From: Streptomyces sp. 35G-GA-8
Lineage (GTDB): Bacteria; Actinomycetota; Actinomycetes; Streptomycetales; Streptomycetaceae
Direction of reading: 5' to 3'
Assembly: GCF_023534745.1 (NCBI RefSeq)
Contig: NZ_JAMHJQ010000020.1
Location: forward strand, 72,026-136,025
DNA length: 64,000 bases
Numbering within the stretch: position 1 is the stretch's first letter; every line of letters starts with the position of its first letter. A model generated the notes under the pieces. That model saw only the letters and a list, made by a program, of their open reading frames with translations. It made no database searches and was not told the DNA's origin. Both the position numbers and the translations under genes were made by a program. Below, one piece after another: positions 62,353 through 64,000 of this stretch.

Positions 62353-64000
62353 GTGCAGGGACGTTTCAAGAGGGATAGCAGCGCTGCGGCGGAGCAGGAG
62401 TCCCGTGGCGGAACCGACCGCGGCTCCTCGCCCCAGCACACCCAGAACCCGGGCCCGGCACCGTCGGGCGAGACCGGCGGCCGTGCCGGACGCCCCGGGA
62501 CCGCGCCGGGCGGCGCCGGGTCCCCGGTCACGCCCCCGTCAGCGCCCAAGGCGACGGCGCCGACTGACGCGGGATCACGAATAGCGCTGCGCAACTGGCG
62601 CATCAGTACGCGCCTGGTGGCGCTCCTCACCCTCCCCGTGGTGGCGGCCACCACCCTGGGTGGGCTCCGGATCAACGAGTCGCTGAACGACATGCAGCAG
62701 CTGGAGCACATGCAGCTGCTCACCAAGATGACCAAGGAGGCGACCAGCCTGGCCGCCGCGCTCCAGTTGGAGCGTGACGAGTCGGCAGGTCCGCTCAACA
62801 ACGGCGTCAACCCCAAGGACTTCAAGGTCCAGGACCGCCGTACGGCGACCGACCGGGCGAAGAAGGCGTTCCTCGGTGCCACGGTCGACATCGGGAACAC
62901 CGACGGCGACCAGGCGCTGGAGAGCATCCGCTCCAACGTCAACCAGATCGCCACCCAGGTCAACAAGATCAGCGAAATCCGCGAGGGCGCCTACACGTCG
63001 GACGCGGACTCGCTGACGGTCGACGCGTACAGCGGACTGATCGACTCGCTGCTGAGCCTCTCGCAGGACATGGCGCAGGCGACCAGCAACCCGGACATGA
63101 TCAAGCGGACCCGCGCGCTGGCCGCGTTCTCGTCCGCCAAGGAGTACGCGTCCATCCAGCGGGCGATCATCGCCGCCGCGCTGCCGGCCAGCCCGAAGAC
63201 CAAGGGCAAGCTCACCGAGAACGACCGGCTCTACGGTCTGGCCGCGGCGACCAAGGAGAAGAACGCCCTCACCTCCTTCAGCCGGCTGTACGAGTCGATG
63301 GGCGGCGACGCCGAAGAGCTGATGGCTCCGCTCAACGGCCAGGGCAACCCGGAGATCCAGGCGTCCGAGAAGTACGCGGACCGCGTCCTCGGCACCACCG
63401 ACGGGCTCGCGGCGCAGCCCAGCCGCTCGTATCTGGACTGGACGGACCAGGCGTCCACCCGGATCGACGCGATGAAGACCATCGAGGCCACGCTGCTGGG
63501 CGAGATGGAGGGCAAGGCCCGCGAGCTGCGCTCCAGTTCGCAGCAGGACGCGATCATCAACGCCGCCGTGATCCTGCTGGTGCTCGGGGTCTCGCTGGTC
63601 GGCGCCTTCGTGGTGGCCCGCTCCATGATCCGCTCGCTGCGCCGGCTCCAGGACACCGCTACGCGGGTCGCCCAGGAGCGGCTGCCCGAGCTGGTCAAGC
63701 AGCTCTCCGACTCGGACCCGCAGGATGTCGACACCTCGGTCGAGTCGGTCGGTGTGCACTCCAAGGACGAGATCGGAAAGGTCGCCGCGGCCTTCGACGA
63801 CGTACACCGCGAGGCGGTCAGGCTCGCCGCCGAGCAGGCCCTCCTGCGAGGCAACGTCAACGCGATGTTCACCAACCTCTCGCGCCGCAGCCAGGGCCTC
63901 ATCCAGCGCCAGCTGTCCCTCATCTCCGAGCTGGAGTCCCGCGAGGCCGACCCGGACCAGCTCTCCTCGCTCTTCAAGCTCGACCACCTCGCGACCCGAA
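62353..64000 (+). CDS. cvnA1: Conservon sensor kinase CvnA1, 5' part (cut by window edge)
   Basis: The first 549 residues of a sensor histidine kinase of the conservon type. A Ser/Pro/Gly-rich N-terminus (about 1-75) is followed by a membrane segment (about 85-105), an extracellular nitrate/nitrite-sensing-like helical domain (about 105-400), a second membrane segment (about 400-425), HAMP region, and the phosphoacceptor region LISELESREADPDQLSSLF-KLDHLATR, which ends at the edge; His in DHLATR is the expected site. Conservons (cvnABCD) are Streptomyces GTPase signalling operons. GTG start; the frame has no stop in the window. Confidence 0.92.
   Translation, partial: MQGRFKRDSSAAAEQESRGGTDRGSSPQHTQNPGPAPSGETGGRAGRPGTAPGGAGSPVTPPSAPKATAPTDAGSRIALRNWRISTRLVALLTLPVVAATTLGGLRINESLNDMQQLEHMQLLTKMTKEATSLAAALQLERDESAGPLNNGVNPKDFKVQDRRTATDRAKKAFLGATVDIGNTDGDQALESIRSNVNQIATQVNKISEIREGAYTSDADSLTVDAYSGLIDSLLSLSQDMAQATSNPDMIKRTRALAAFSSAKEYASIQRAIIAAALPASPKTKGKLTENDRLYGLAAATKEKNALTSFSRLYESMGGDAEELMAPLNGQGNPEIQASEKYADRVLGTTDGLAAQPSRSYLDWTDQASTRIDAMKTIEATLLGEMEGKARELRSSSQQDAIINAAVILLVLGVSLVGAFVVARSMIRSLRRLQDTATRVAQERLPELVKQLSDSDPQDVDTSVESVGVHSKDEIGKVAAAFDDVHREAVRLAAEQALLRGNVNAMFTNLSRRSQGLIQRQLSLISELESREADPDQLSSLFKLDHLATR

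Overview
The window is a piece of a Streptomyces chromosome, or of a very close relative. The DNA is very GC-rich with strong third-position GC in every convincing gene. GTG and even TTG starts are common. The gene content and order match what I remember of the Streptomyces coelicolor core region around SCO5544-SCO5599: cvnA1, gltX, ndgR-leuCD, hupS, cofC, plsC-gpsA, ddl, thiL-thiD, rpmB, recG, rsmD-coaD, rpmF-rnc-mutM, smc, glcP, ftsY, nsdA, amtB-glnK-glnD, ffh, rpsP-rimM-trmD-rplS and the lepB genes. Nothing looks like a prophage, plasmid, CRISPR array or insertion sequence.

Layout. (1) 1-4738, minus strand: two signal peptidase I genes, then the ribosome/tRNA-modification block rplS-trmD-rimM-khpA-rpsP and a SprT-like metalloprotease. 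(2) 5035-7566: a short archaeal/eukaryotic-type prolyl-tRNA synthetase and a divergent methyltransferase. (3) 7701-15477, plus strand: a complete eight-gene homologue of the E. coli yhf cluster (yhfZ, yhfY, yhfU, yhfT, php, yhfS, yhfX, yhfW), a pathway whose substrate is not known. It interrupts the otherwise familiar rpsP-ffh neighbourhood and carries its own dyad operator. (4) 16074-26551: ffh, the nitrogen operon amtB-glnK-glnD, nsdA, a small prim-pol protein and ftsY. (5) 26717-37915: an NCS1 permease, glucose permease glcP, smc, acylphosphatase, a CAP-domain protein, an HxlR regulator, mutM and rnc. (6) 37935-45885: rpmF, a DUF177 protein, a SepIVA-like coiled-coil protein, coaD-rsmD, recG, a DAK-domain protein and rpmB. 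(7) 45999-53699: thiD, thiL, a small Lrp-type domain protein, a lipoprotein, ddl, gpsA-plsC, cofC and hupS. (8) 54175-58204: leuCD with divergent ndgR, then nine tRNA genes (five Glu-CTC, four Gln-CTG). (9) 58292-64000: a HAD phosphatase, gltX, an FAH-family hydrolase, a 58-residue repeat-containing peptide gene and the start of the cvn1 conservon sensor kinase.

The two most unusual items are the yhf cluster and a family of roughly 110-bp imperfect palindromic elements. The elements occur as inverted pairs in two gaps between convergent genes, immediately downstream of ffh and of ftsY, the two GTPases of the signal recognition particle pathway. Other points of interest are a conserved-residue mutation (A58 to T) in one tRNA-Gln copy, a broken duplicate of the HAD gene start, two nested dyads between leuC and ndgR, and several minisatellite-like repeats in intergenic DNA.

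All protein names rest on reading motifs and on memory of families; no search was run. Several starts were moved from the longest open frame to an internal start supported by a ribosome-binding site or by family length, as stated in each entry.
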